Assembly: GCA_013400975.1 (NCBI GenBank) | Contig: WBMZ01011812.1 | Span: 62,001-126,000, forward strand | From: Atrichornis clamosus | Taxonomy: Eukaryota; Chordata; Aves; Passeriformes; Menuridae | DNA length: 64,000 nt | Direction of reading: 5' to 3' | Shown: one piece after another, positions 25,258 to 37,772 of the stretch | Numbering within the stretch: the stretch's first letter is position 1 | How the letters are laid out: each line of letters opens with the position of its first letter | Made by a program: the position numbers and the translations under genes | The notes under the pieces: model-generated | Databases searched by the model: none | The model's input: the letters and a program-made list of their open reading frames with translations, nothing else | Told to the model about the DNA's origin: nothing

Positions 25258-26290
25258 TACTGTGCAACTTGTTGGAGCCTTTATGCATACTATATAGTGT
25301 GTGACAGCTACTTTTGTGCATGTGTAGCTGCTCATTATATACACATTTAAATTCCTTGCAGTAGTGCCTGCATGTATTTCGCTTACAGATAAACTTTATG
25401 TTTTCCTCCTTTTGTCATGAGTCTGTATTTTTCATGCTCTTTGGATTTGAAAGGATTTTTTTTTAAAAAGCTCTTTCTTTACTGACCATCCGTGTTTGCA
25501 AGAACTGTTTCATTAACTGGTGCAGCATATAAACCTCATGGAATTAATCCATTCTTTCACACCCAAAAGCAAATTGAAGTCACCTCAACACTTCCATAAA
25601 ATTGAGCTTGTACTTTTTAGATTACTAAGCACAGAGATGTGTGCATGCCCTGTTGGAGGAGCTGTACATTTCCGCAGGAAATGTTCTTTTTTACTTCATC
25701 ATAGGCTCATTAGTCTTTCTTCCCCAGTGCTGCAGCTTGAATCCATAGGGAGGACCTCAATGATAGTAGCTCTCTCTGAGGCAGCTAAACACACGTGGGA
25801 GATTGATATGGAATCCATGGGATCCACCCAACCTAAAAAGAAGCAAGGACCACATATTTCCTTGCCTGATAAAGTGTTGTCAGCTGTCATGGATTACCTC
25901 AGTCACATTATGCACATGAATAAGGAAACACAATTCCAAATTCTGATCTGTTGTAAGGAATTCTCTAGGTGTTTAGATTCATTATGAATATTCTACAGTG
26001 GATTAGCACACTTGGTTTCATGGTGGCCCCTGGAATGTAAACCAAAGGCTGTGTGTAGGACTGTGAAGGTCTATAGCCCAGTGTTGGAACATGAATTTCC
26101 ATTGTGTTGTGTCTCTTTAGCAACTGTGGTCTCCAATAATTACTCATAAAACCTTCTTATATATCTTCATCAAATCCATTGGTGTTACTGAATTGTCAGG
26201 CATATCCTTCTACAAGTTTGACATTGTATTTAGTTATCCAGCATCCTTCTACTGTCAATTAATCTATTAATCTAATATAATTTTGGGGCT
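25258..26290. other. non-coding DNA with a 155-codon open frame
   Basis: A plus-strand frame is open from 25520 to 25987. Its product shows no signal peptide, membrane span or motif that I recognise, and there is no splice or promoter support. A chance frame is the likeliest reading. Confidence 0.4.
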
Positions 26291-26367
26291 ATCCTGTGCA
26301 GGGCCAGGAGCTGGACTTTGATGATCCCTGTGGATCCCTTCCAACTCAGGATATTCTATGATTCTAA
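26291..26367 (+). mobile_element. CR1 LINE 3' tail
   Basis: 'atcctgtgcagggccaggagctggactttgatgatccctgtggatcccttccaactcaggatattctatgattct' is a near-canonical CR1 3' terminus with the ATTCTATGATTCT octamer repeat. It is strongly 5'-truncated. Confidence 0.92.
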
Positions 26368-28159
26368 TTTAAGCAACTTCTTGCAGATAGGAAAATATTT
26401 TTTGTACCTCTAGAGGGATTTCTCAGGTCCATTTACATTTCATAGGAAACTTAACTCAGAATTCCAGTTTAAACACTCCCTGTTCACATTTTATTCCAGT
26501 ACTCAAGCCTTCTCTGTCCTTTTCAGATTTATAGCTCCACCAGTCCATGTAAGATCAGCACAATAAAGTAATTTCCTCAGGTCTCTAAACAGTGTTAATG
26601 GCCTGGAATATATTAGTCCAAGGTGCCTTCATTTTGTCGTCATTGCAGACTCCTTTTGAATCTTCTGAGATTCCATGCTGCTGGCATCCACGTTTACCCT
26701 TGGAAAAAAAAGACTGTCTTAACCTTGCTAATACACAAGTCCCAGAGCACAAGCTGTCATGACTATGCAAGCAGTGAAATAACCACAAGGTCTCTGTAGA
26801 GTTTTAGATTATTCCCTATTTGCACATAGGTTAACTGTGATATGAAAGAAGAGAAGAAAAAGTTATGCTGTACTGGTTCCTAAAAAAGAGCTAGTAACAG
26901 TCAGCACATAATGTCACTCTTTATTAAAAGGCAAGTAATATAATTTCCTTCTGTCATCCTTTAGTGACTTCAGTGACGTTTTCATTTTCCCTTCTTTTCA
27001 ACTGCTGGTCACACAAGTTAGGAGCGAAGTCAGCAGTTCAGGAAGTACAATGGTTAGACCATTGCAAAGGGCAAACTTAAAGGGAAGGTTTAATCTCATC
27101 TGACTTCAGACACTTATATCAATCTCAATTATTCTCATTTCTAACAAGTGAGGAGAAACTGCTGGTTTTATGGGATTTATTTTTATCCTAAAACATGTTT
27201 TGTAATACGCCATATAAACATGTTTTGAAAATGTGGATTTGTGTGTGAATGTTAAATGAAGTCTTTACTTCTAGTTCTGCTGTAGGTATGAGACATCTGA
27301 ACTAGGGGAGAATAGCTCACCTGAAATAACTTAGAAGCAAAACAGAAGCAGCACAAATCAAGTCTTGTAAATCATTCAGAGAATAAACACAAGGCTTTGC
27401 TACATATCATCTCTGTTTGAATGGAGATAACCTAATGTCATTTGAACAGAAAATACCTGAACTAGCATTTTCAACAAGCTCATGCTGCATAATTTATCCT
27501 GAGTCACATAGGAAATGTCAATATGTTTTCTCTCTCCATTAACTTTAGAAGGCAATTAGAGGACTAGTTTACACTAGACAGATCACTTTTTGAAAGCTAG
27601 AAGTAAAAGAGATTAATTCCACCCTATCTGTTTGCTCTGTGGATTTATTTGTCCCCCAAATCAGGCTTGTGCTGTCACACAGTGTGTAGTCTGGCTAGAT
27701 CTATACCACTGACTGACACTTTCAAGAGCGTGTGGACAACACAGTGTTCAAAAGGCCCAGGTTCCCCTGCAGATGCAAGTGACTGGATCCTTAGAACAGC
27801 CCTAATTCTGCACATTGTCTTTGTCCTGACAGCTCAGCACAGAGTTGGGGATCAAAGCCACTTCAGTATTGTCTGAGAGAGCGATCTGGAGGCACCAGCA
27901 CAGGGAGTTGTGCTTAGCAACATCATTTCTCATCCCTACCTTTCCTTACATTGGGCTGTGGGTACTGCATTTTCACTTTTGCAACCAAATGTTTTGATTG
28001 ATTCCATGGAAGGATGGAAGCATTTTAAATTTGGAGGGTTTTCAATCTGCTAAAACTAATTATCCAAGCACAAAAGATATCTTCTGCCTTTAATCTGTTC
28101 TGCACGGTCTATCTGCATTGCCACCATTGGATGTGTGATAGCACAGCACCTTGAGCATT
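26368..28159. other. unique non-coding DNA
   Basis: No gene or transposon recognised. Open frames are under 80 codons. Confidence 0.6.
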
Positions 28160-28262
28160 GTGCTGCACCTCAAATCCTGGGGTCAGTTTTGGGCCCCTCA
28201 CGACAAGGAAGATCTTGAGGTGCTGGAGTTTGTCCAGATAAGGGTAACGGAGGTGGGAAAGT
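28160..28262 (+). mobile_element. internal CR1 fragment lacking its 3' end
   Basis: 'gggtcagttttgggcccctcacgacaaggaagatcttgaggtgctggagtttgtccagataagggtaacggaggtggg' matches the CR1 region just downstream of the reverse-transcriptase block. The same segment occurs in the longer copy near 55930-56010. The sequence stops without a CR1 tail, so the 3' part was lost by later deletion. Confidence 0.85.
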
Positions 28263-30212
28263 TCCTGAAACTACTATTCATTATGTCTTTCTTTTTGTAC
28301 GGATAATAGGCAATTTTGGTTAGTAACAATTTTCCATTAGAACGGTGATGGAAGAGTCGTATCCCATATTCCAAATCTATTGGCGTTTATTAGTTTTAGA
28401 GAGGAAAGCCACCCACTTGTATTTTAGCCGCAGTGTATGTCAATATTTGTCAGAACATGTTCCAAAGCCCACATAGAGAATTTCCATATAGAATATTGCA
28501 AGGATATTTTGTGTTTTGATGGAGATTAGCTAGAGTGTGTCAGATATAATCCCAAATTAACCCAATTAGCAGGAAAAATTATCTTGATCCAGTATGGGAG
28601 ACTGTGTAAAGGCAAGAGAATAAAAAGTTTGGTTAATAACAAAGAATGGAATAAACTCATTTCCACCTAACATAAACTTAGTTTTACTTTGGAACAGACT
28701 ATTTATTTTAAGAAGTTGGTTCCAAAGTTCCCATGCTGAATCAGACCACTTGTGATTTCTACTGAATCCAGACAAAAGCAATTTTTTACAGTTCATCATC
28801 ACAATATTGATTCTGTCATATTTTCTATGATACAAGATTGATGTGGATGTAGGAAACTGCTAAAGGGAGTTCAAGATTATGTTATATTCCAGGGAGTGTT
28901 TATAATATGTAGCAAAAAAAACATTTTGTGTTGTAGTGAATTAAAAAACTTACCTTGCCTTATAAAGAGGGAAGTGATCCGTATATATGTGTATTTAGAC
29001 AAAAACAGATCCCTTGATTAATTTAAAGCATGATAAATTAAATAACATGGTATGGATAATTAGGGAAAAATACCAAAAAGTTGAATAAAATAAATTTGAA
29101 AATAATTAGCATTAAAATGATGAGCAGATGAGGAAATTATAGTAGTTCATACACTCTCTACTACTAAATGCAGATGAATATAAAACATTCTCCAGAAACC
29201 TTCAGTCTGACATACATGGTTTTCCACTTTTTAGCAAGGTAAAATTACTTAAAATACTTGAATATTATTTTCAACCATTTCTTTTCATTTCTTTCAACTT
29301 TGTCTGCAATAATTTTGGCTACAAATGTCATTACTTTGTAACAAATTCTTATAGGGCCAGTTGCCCACATGCTTTTAATACTGTCTATTGAATTATCAAA
29401 TTGCATAGGCCTTGAATAAATACATACTTTAATATTTCTCTAGTATTAAAATAAGACTACCCTGTATCATCTTTAGCTTCTTACAACTTATCAGATCTGT
29501 GCTAAAATTGTTCTTATAAGCAACCTTCCAAAAGGAAACAAATCAAAATAGGTCGAAGTTAATATTTTAAAGAGCACAGGTAATAAACTCTTCAAAAGTC
29601 TAGATTTTCTGTTTGATAACAGCTAGTGCACAACTTAGGTCTATGAAAATGTTTCTTCCCATGGAAACACAAGTCAAATAAAACTTTATCTCATGCAATT
29701 AGAAAAGAAAATTTCTACCAATGTTTAGAGACTTTCTTACTAGCTCCATAGTTATGAAGATCTCTTCCATCAGTGAAATTGGCTTCCCACCCTATGGGTT
29801 GTGTCCTTCCTCAAGCCTTTTTTTTTTGCTTTGTGGATAATACTGGAGGTGATCCTTTTTGCTTATAGGCATTCTTATCCTGACAGTACATACTGCAAAC
29901 ACTTTGCTCCATATATATCCTGTGCATTTTTCAGTGCTTAGCTAAAGCCCCAAGAGTGCAAGCATATTTATGGTTGGTGGACAAAGATAACCACTTCAGG
30001 AGGGATGCATGAGCTGCCCACAGGAACCACCTTAACTGATTACACTCCTAAATTTGGCATTTCAGTTTCATTTAAAATCAAATAAGAAGGCAGGCCTTAG
30101 TGTACTAAATACAGAAAGGAAGCAATGTTCTCAGGAAGCTGGGATGTGAAGCTCAAGATAAGCATCTTTCTTTCCCAATTATTCTGCTGGCTTATCTCCT
30201 TCTAATTTGAAA
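28263..30212. other. unique AT-rich non-coding DNA
   Basis: Nothing recognisable. Confidence 0.6.
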
Positions 30213-30484
30213 AATCATAGAATTTTGGAACATCCCGAGTTGGAATGGACCCACAAGGATCATTGAGTCCAAATCCTGGCCCTGCAGAGAACAACTCCCA
30301 AGAGTCACACCATGTGCCTGAGAGTGTTGTCCAAACACTTCCTGAACTCTGGCAAGTTTGGTATTCCCACTTCCCTGGGGAGCCTGTTCCAGTGCCCAAC
30401 CACCCTTTGTGTGAAAAGCCTTTTCCTAGTATCTAATCTAAATCTCTTCTGACACGTCTTCATGACATTACACAGTTCTATCCC
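30213..30484 (-). mobile_element. CR1 LINE 3' end fragment
   Basis: Reverse complement of a CR1 tail. It starts AATCATAGAATTTTGGAACA, then 'gagttggaatggacccacaaggatcattgagtccaaatcctggccctgcagagaacaactccc', then 'ggtattcccacttccctggggagcctgttccagtgcccaaccacc', 'gtatctaatctaaatctcttctgaca'. Similarity is lost around 30484. It belongs to the same tail type as 26291-26367 (gatcctt...gggtcc...aactc) in the opposite orientation. Confidence 0.9.
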
Positions 30485-31803
30485 ATTAACACATTCCTGC
30501 AAATAAGGATCTCCATCTTAAAACTCTTTGAAATTCATTAGATTATATATGTAAAAAGTGAAGCCATATATGAGAAAGAAGCATTATTAGCATATGTGTT
30601 GCTTTAACCTTAAGATGTGGTGGAACCTTAACTGGAAATGTCTTGGTTTTAAAAAGAAATACATGGCACATTAAAAGCATAAAATCTTCTTTCAGAAAGT
30701 TTACCAGGATTATATCAATGCAATGAATGACGAACACAAAACATTGTGCAAAAGGTCCCAGTCATCATCGGGCTCCAAGATCAAATCTCTCTTGTTAGAG
30801 AAGTAATGAATGAGAACAGTTTCTTGTCCACACACCCTCTCAGAAGACCGAGTACATGTGGTGCCTTTAAACTGTACAATGCTGATGGAGTGACAGATCT
30901 TGAAAGCCCATCTGCCCCAGTATTTCAGCTCCTGACACTTTTGTTTTGTGGGAGTCTATTCATAAATTTTTATTTGCTGACGCTTTTCATCATAAATGTT
31001 TAAAAGTAAAAGTGCATAATCATTTTCCCTTAAAAAAAGCCTGATCGAAATCTGACTGAAGTCAATGGGAGCTTTTCTTCCTTTGACATCAATAGGCTTT
31101 GGATCAGATCCATACAATGCAATTTAGTACAGCAATCAAACACGTGCTAAAGTTCCATGGACTACACAGAGGCTTTAGACATATTCTCAACAAATGCCCT
31201 CAATATCCAGCTGTCGTGGGAAGAGAGCATTTGTTTGGTGGTTCTGGGAAGGAAGGATGAAGGCAAGAAGTAGAGGATAATTGAAGCTGATACAGTATCA
31301 TAAAAAATTTAAATTAAAAACTAGTGAGTTTCTTACAGTGCTCACAAAAACTGAGAAGGTCACAGATATAAGTGGGACAGTAGGAAAGTTTCTAAACTGC
31401 AGAAACATCCTATTTTTGCATAAGGTCTCTTTCTCTTAAAAAAATATGCATTGGAGTGTTCTGGAACTGATGTTTTGTTCTGTGCCCACATAACATGCCC
31501 CTAGCAATCTTAGGGTGCAGAATAAAAACCGTCAGTCTTAGTGATCACTAGAACTGGGCCTGACAGAGTAAATGTGTACTAGAAAACTAGGACTGGGATG
31601 TTCTCATGTACAATACAACCCTTCATGTCTGAGCAGACATGTAAGACAGAAAAGAAATAAAATTCCTGTAAGTACATTAAAAATCATCTAACTAGGTGGT
31701 AAAGGTATCATCCTTAAAATCTCTTTTATGGTGATCTGAGCTGTCACACTTACCTAGTCATGTAAGTAATTCTTTTGAGCAAACTCAGGAAATGTGCATG
31801 AAT
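30485..31803. other. unique AT-rich non-coding DNA
   Basis: Nothing recognisable. Confidence 0.6.
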
Positions 31804-31906
31804 AATAATTACACAGTAGTGTATTTAATAATTACACAGTATATAAGTATATATATATAAGTATATATTAAGTGTATAATAATTACACATTAATAATAAT
31901 TACACA
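31804..31906. repeat. four copies of a 12-mer in an AT-rich patch
   Basis: AATAATTACACA occurs exactly at 31804, 31827, 31878 and 31895, with a TA-rich stretch (about 31841-31870) between the second and third copies. The spacing is irregular (23, 51 and 17 bp), so this is not a simple tandem array. It could be a decayed minisatellite or a cluster of TAATTA-type sites. Confidence 0.85.
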
Positions 31907-33132
31907 GGGCCAAAGCTGTAGATCCCCAAGATTCAAAGTTGCAACATCAAACAGAGTGGGAACTGGGCACACTCAGTCCTTGGAATTTGGATGTGCACTC
32001 TGCGCATTCAACACATGAGAAGTAGGTGCTCAGATGGGCTTGCCAGTGGAAAATATTGCTGCAAAATCATGTGTTCCTACTACATCCCTTCTGCTGAAGA
32101 CAATTTTCAACCTTTCCTGGAGAATGTGCATAATGCAGATCCACCTCTTTTTCTTTGTATGATATTCCACTGGTCACTTCACTTATTCACTACAGGAATT
32201 TAAGTTACTTGGGCTTTGAACCTTGGTCTTTCACTTCTTGGGTTTATAATGTTGAGTGATATCATTTGTTCAAAAGGGTATGTCCAAAGGGAAATTGCTG
32301 CTGTTTAGACACAACTGCACAAGACTGCTATGCAGAACAGTAAAGTGTTGAAATACACCAAAGAGTAGTTATTTTGAAGTGGCTAATAAACTGGTGTTTA
32401 TTAAAGTTAAAACTCAAGAAATTTAATTCTGTCTCTTTCCCTTAGCATTTTAATTAAAGAAATCTCAATTCGTCCCTGGAAATCCCAAGCAGGAATAAAA
32501 GCCAACCTTTTCTACAGACAACTTTAAAGTAAACTGGGAAAAAAAGCACTAATCTTTTATGAAGTCATAAAAAGAGAAAAGATTAAAAAATGTGTGATCA
32601 ATACCAAAACAGGTCTTCTGCGAGTCTTGCACCTCTTCTGCCTTTAAGACAAAGGCACATTAACACAAGCAGGAACAAAAATACTATGGGCTATATTTGC
32701 CTTCCACTTCTGACATGGAAAATGAAAGTAAAGTATCTGACTACAAGTTAGTTTCTTCTAAACCTGAAAATGAAACTTTGAAAAGTGCTTCTGTCACCAG
32801 TACAGTCCTTACTTTTCATTGGTATTTTTTGACTTTGGTTTTTTTCCCAAGATCATCAGATCTTAAATTGAATGCAAGGAGACAATCCAGACACAGTAAG
32901 AAAAACTGCTCTCTGGAAAGATTGAGTCACTGGAAATTGTTATCCTAATTCCTACTGTAGGGGGAAAATGGTCTTTTGACAGTTTATTAGTTCCAAGAAA
33001 AGGTATCAAGGGTCACCAATTCTTCCTGTTCTGCTAAAATATTTATAAGAGATAGTTCTGGAGAAATGTGCTTGTATGATAACTTTTTTGGATTATCACT
33101 GAAGGTGCCTATGGCAAAAGACCTTTTTGCCC
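31907..33132. other. unique non-coding DNA
   Basis: No gene recognised. The last four bases before the LTR, GCCC at 33129-33132, match the four bases after it. Confidence 0.55.
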
Positions 33133-33259
33133 TGTTGTGATTTATCCCCAGCTGACATTTCAGCCCACAAAGCTGCTCCCTCAAGTCCCTTGATGCTGAG
33201 ACAGGGGGGAGAATCAGAAGTGTAAAAGTGGGAAAATTCATGGTTTGAGGTATAGACAG

Positions 33260-33265
33260 TTTAAT
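33260..33265 (-). terminator. LTR polyadenylation signal ATTAAA
   Basis: ATTAAA on the minus strand, about 210 bases downstream of the TATA-like box, is the common variant of AATAAA and sits where the R region of this LTR type should end. Confidence 0.6.
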
Positions 33266-33474
33266 AGGTAAAGCAAAAGCCATGCACAAGCAAAGCAAAA
33301 CAAGGAATTCATCCCCTAATTCCCGTGGGCAGGCAGGTGTTCAGTAATCCCCAGGAAAACAGGGCTCCATCAAATGTGACAGTGACTTGGGAAGGCAAAT
33401 TCCAGTTACCCAAATGCCCCACTCTCCCTCTTTCCCTGCCCCCCATTACGTCCCCTTCCTTCTTTTCCCCCAAG

Positions 33475-33481
33475 TTTTATG
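33475..33481 (-). promoter_or_regulatory. TATA-like box of the LTR
   Basis: CATAAAA on the minus strand, in the middle of the LTR and upstream of a GGGGG-rich segment, is where the U3 promoter is expected. It departs from the ideal TATAAA at its first base, so activity is doubtful. Confidence 0.5.
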
Positions 33482-33765
33482 AACTGAACATGACCCTGTA
33501 TGGTCTGGGATATCCCTGGGGTCAGTTGGGATCATCTGTCCCAGCTGTGTCCCCTCCCAACTCCTCCTCCTGTGTACCTCCAACCCCTCACCGATGGAAT
33601 GGGGTGAGGAGCAGGAATGGCCTTGACTCCATGTGAGCCCTGCCCAGCAATAAGGAAAACATTCCCATGTTACCAACACCATTTCCAGCACGAATCCAAA
33701 ACACAGCCCCTTACCAGCTACTGTGAAGAAAATTAACTCCACATCAGCCAAAACCAGCACAGCCC

Positions 33766-36700
33766 CTACCTACTCCGAGATCTAATGAATCTGTGGGAAC
33801 GTCACTTTTCCTTCCTGCATCCTGAGTGTCTAATTGTTCAAATGCAGAGTGGGACCATTGGGATTTTTCAACAGGTTTATCACAGGGTTTGGAAATGCTG
33901 TGCTTTCTTCCAGGGCTGTCCAAACAAAATGTGTATCATCTATGCAGCCTGGAATGAAAAGAAGGAATATTTCCTTTAGACCTTGATAAAGGCAGTTGAT
34001 GGGAAGAAAAATGCAGGGATAAACCATTTGTATAGAGGGCTATGCAGCATCCTGACATAGCTTTCTTCTTCTTCAAAAGTAATAAATATTCATTAACCAT
34101 TAGTGAAATGCCTTCACAATCTAGTCGGCTTTTTTTTTTCTTCTTCTTGCAAAGCTACAGTAAAAGGACTCAGAATGCAATTTAGCTTATTAATATTCTT
34201 TATTTGTATTACAGTAGTAATCAAGGCCCAGTAATCACTCCACTCTCACTGTGCTCTGACAAATGACCTTTATTTGGCTGCCACTGCAAAATATGTCTGT
34301 AGCTGAGAGCAGCAGATGACCTAACACAGCTCCAGAATAAGTACATGTGGGAGCTGCTGCAAACCCACCCTTTCTGTGGTAGCAGAGCTCAGCACTGATG
34401 AGGAGAATGGAAGACACCAATTTCATGTTATAGAAACTATTTTAAGTCCCCTGTCACCTCCTTTATTTTTTTTCTTTTTGCTCTGTACTGTGATAAGAAC
34501 CACACTTTTGCAGAAGGTTATCCCTAAATACAGGTCTGAAAGCAGAGGAGGTCAGATTCATGGATATTCACTTTGCCTGAAGAGTTTTTCACCTCAAGAT
34601 ACTGCAAATTATGCCAAGCAGTGACTTAACCTCTGCTCCCCAGAGCTTAGACCACTGCCTGAAACTTTTAGTTATTGTGCTCTTGCTTCCTTCACTTCTG
34701 CTTGCTCTTTTCTCATTTCTTCTCTCCCACATCCTACCGAACAACAAAAAATTCTATGGAGATTAATTAAGTGATTTCTGTGCTCTTTCTAATTGTTGTT
34801 ATTGCTGAGAAGCTAAGCAGAGGTCTGAGGAAGTACATGGGATGGTGACTGAGGCAAGAAACCAGGTTTCAAGGGACTCGATTGAGTTTCTGGCTAACTG
34901 GAAATCTCCTGTGTCGCTGCTCATTAATTGTTCTCTGTCCTTTTCTGCTCTCTGCAAAATGAAAACAAGGAAATATCTTTCTTTCCTCCAAAAAGTTTAT
35001 TTATTGATTTATGATGAGCTTTGTTATCTTTTCAGTTGTAGACATGGTTTATTATCTCTCCAGGAATTAGATAGGCAAGTTAAAGTCCCCAGCAAAGGAA
35101 GCAAAGTACTTGGGGAAGATCATAATCTTAATCATGTGAATGTGCTTATTTAACCCGAGGAGGCTTTGGGAATCTACTATAGCAAAATTTGTATTAGATG
35201 ATACTCAGCATTGAATAATTTGGATCTTCCTGATGTGTAACATACAATTGGATTAAGGCTAATGTCAAGTATGTAGGAAAGTTCCATATGAGTGGAACGG
35301 GGAAAGACTGATTCCAGGAAACAAACAAAAAAAGGATGTTCAGCTCCCCTAATATGGAGGCTTGGTGCCTTTTAAAATGCCCTAAGGTGATCCAATTTAG
35401 TTTCCAGCTGCCATCTCCTAAATACCCTGTGTGGTTCAGCTCACCTAAAACTAGACACACAAAGGCAGGTCAGCTGAATATTTAATTTTCTAGGCTGTCA
35501 TATTGGCTTGATCTGCTCCAAAACTGATGCAAGCACACCTACCTCACCAATGTTTAGAGAGTAACATGTAGAAACCTGCATTTTCATTCCTTAGCCTGGA
35601 GATAAGTTTCACCCCAAATGTTTGAATAGATATATTTTAAATATGTAGGGCTTAAAGCACCTGTCAATGAGAGGTGCTCACCAGCAAGTTTGGTTCTGCT
35701 CCAACATGCCCTGTCCCTCGCAGTGACCTGAACCAAACTGTGAGTTTATAATGGTATCTGAAGCCAGGTGAGTTTCCAATAGCTCTAGGCTTGCAAATGT
35801 CATGCTGCTCTGCTAATTGCTTAAGCAGCTGTACTTTTATATCTTCCATCCCCTCTGAAAAGGTAATCTATTTGAGCTTGGATTTTTAAACAAAGAAATG
35901 AAGAAAATAATAAACTTCATTTTCAGATAGGAGCAGACAGGTGCAGAAACAATAGACAATAGCAAATACATAAACAAAACTCCCTTCCACCACATTGGAA
36001 TGATAAAGAGAAACAAAAAAACCACTAATCCTGGCATAGGGAGCAAGGTTATGATTAACCATTGAATTACTCATTGTTACTCTTGTTATGTTGGAGATTA
36101 TGTGAAGGTTAGGTAATAGTAGAAGATATAAAAGTAGGATAGAACATTGCTTTAGTAAGTAGTATTTATTTTCATGGCATGAGTCCTCAAATTTCAGAGC
36201 ATGAGATGGACTTTGAGTAATGAGGCTGTGGAAGCCGAGAATGAACTCAAAGACAAGCTCTGACACTCAGGCTCCTACACCACCTCATAGCTGACATTAA
36301 TCAACAGCACATTCAAGATTTGCCCATTGCTATGAACACTAATTGAACATAGTTTACAGCTAAAATGAAATGCATTTTCAAAGCACTTTTTTTTCCTGTA
36401 ACAATCAGAGCCCTTTTAAAAAAAAGGAATATACCTGCCAGATGGCAATAAGGAGAAAAACTCAGTATACAACCCAAAGGAATTTCCCTGTTTCTGGATC
36501 TTTCTAGCTGTCATCTACTGGGCTTGATGCATTGCTGAATTTTTCAAATATTTAAGCTGCATATCACCACTGATTTCAGTGGCTTTACTGCAGCGTGTTT
36601 CCAGTGTAAAATGATAAACCAACTTGCCTACAGTTGCAAATTCTTCTTTACCCATTAAAATGGGTATATCTTTAATTATTATTTTCTATTTGTAGTATCT

Positions 36701-37212
36701 TAGACAGCCAGTAACAATGCAAATATATTTCTTAACAAAAATGGAAAAAAAATTTGAAAAGTAAAAAGATGGGTCAGGTAGATTCTGCAACTTAGCCCCT
36801 AAAATTGACCTTTTTCAGTGCTGGCTGTTTTCTGCGTCATCTGCACCTCATCTTAGAATCTTAAAGAGACTCATATACCTAATATTATACTTTGCATCTC
36901 TTGTTGGCTTTGGAAGTAGGGGTCCTTTTGAAGTAGGAAGACTGGGTTTTTGGTTTGGGAGATTTTTTTTTTTTTTTGCTTTTTATTATCTTGACTCGTT
37001 ACAAGTTGTAAGAGACAATGAGAGACGTGAGTTCAACAGTCAGAATCTGTTCAGATTGCACTTGGACTGTAAAGTACCTGTTCCTGCAAATTGACTAGAT
37101 TAAGGGCTCAATTTCCATTTTAACCAAGAACATGGAGTATTTATTTGTGGAAATACCCTTTGGCTTATCAAAAAGAAGGTTAACAGGTGGCTTGATCTGA
37201 GAGTATCTAAAG
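33766..37212. other. unique AT-rich non-coding DNA
   Basis: No gene or clear transposon recognised. Open frames reach 126 codons (minus strand, 35886-36266) without domain resemblance. Confidence 0.55.
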
Positions 37213-37231
37213 AGCGGCTAGAAGAGCCGCT
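37213..37231. repeat. GC-rich 7-bp hairpin
   Basis: AGCGGCT (37213-37219) and AGCCGCT (37225-37231) are exact complements around the 5-nt loop AGAAG. Its GC-rich stem is unusual in this AT-rich setting, but no downstream T run or gene gives it a role. Confidence 0.45.
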
Positions 37232-37393
37232 TTAATCAAGTGGCCAGACACAAGCCAAGATTCAACAGCCAGAAATTGAAGATAAAATTAAATAGGAAAT
37301 AAATGCCGATTTTTACTCCGGAGGGCAATTAGCTGTTATTTGCTGTTGGTTATTAGATTACAGCAAGAAGTGCCTGATGCAGGAACACAAGAT

Positions 37394-37772
37394 TGCTGAA
37401 GTTGGAAAGGGCCTCTGGAGAGCATCTTGTCCTACACCCCTGCTCAAAGAAGAGTCGTCTGCAGCAGCGTGTTCAGGGCTGCATCCAGGTGAGATCTGAA
37501 TGTCCCCAAGGGCAGGGACTTGCAACATGGGCAATCTGTTTTGTATTTGACCACCCGTACAATAAAACAGTTTTTCTACATTTACATGGAATTCTCTGTG
37601 TTTGAATTTGTGCTCTCTGTCTGTTGTCCTGTTGCTGAGCACCACTGAGGAAGGTCCAGCTCTGTCTTCTCTTCTCCCACATCAGGTATTTCTAGACATT
37701 GGTAAGAGCCCCCCTAAATCTTCCCTTTTCAGGTTAAACAACTGAAGCTCTCTCACCCTCTCTTCATCTCCA
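37394..37772 (-). mobile_element. old CR1 LINE fragment, 3' half
   Basis: Reverse complement of an older CR1 subfamily. It reads 'gttggaaagggcctctggagagcatcttgtcctacacccctgctcaaag', 'cagggctgcatccaggtgagatctgaatgtccccaagggcagggact', 'gaccacccgtacaataaaacagtttttctacatttacatggaattctctgtgtttgaatttgtgc', then 'cctgttgctgagcaccactgagga...atcaggtatttctagacattggtaagagcccccctaaatcttcccttttcaggttaaacaactgaagctctctcaccctctc'. The landmarks are collinear with the family over almost 380 bp, but many substitutions and small indels show great age. Confidence 0.85.

Larger units (their letters stand above)
33133..33761 (-). mobile_element. solo LTR of an avian endogenous retrovirus
   Basis: Read on the minus strand the element starts TGTGCTGGTTTTGGCTGATG at 33761 and ends in CAACA at 33133, so it has the TG...CA ends of an LTR. 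In minus-strand order it shows a U3-type block, a TATA-like CATAAAA (33475-33481), the 'gatggagccctgttttcctgg' and 'gaattccttgttttgctttgcttg' stretches, and an ATTAAA polyadenylation signal (33260-33265). From memory it matches an LTR type common in bird genomes; I do not assign a family name. GCCC at 33129-33132 and 33762-33765 could be a 4-bp target duplication. No gag, pol or env sequence adjoins it, so the internal region was lost by LTR-LTR recombination. Plus- and minus-strand open frames across it are shadows. Confidence 0.85.

Noticed and set aside
33325..33760. Open frames of about 100 codons on both strands
   Set aside because: They lie inside the solo LTR and are accidental frames in its GC-rich U3 region.
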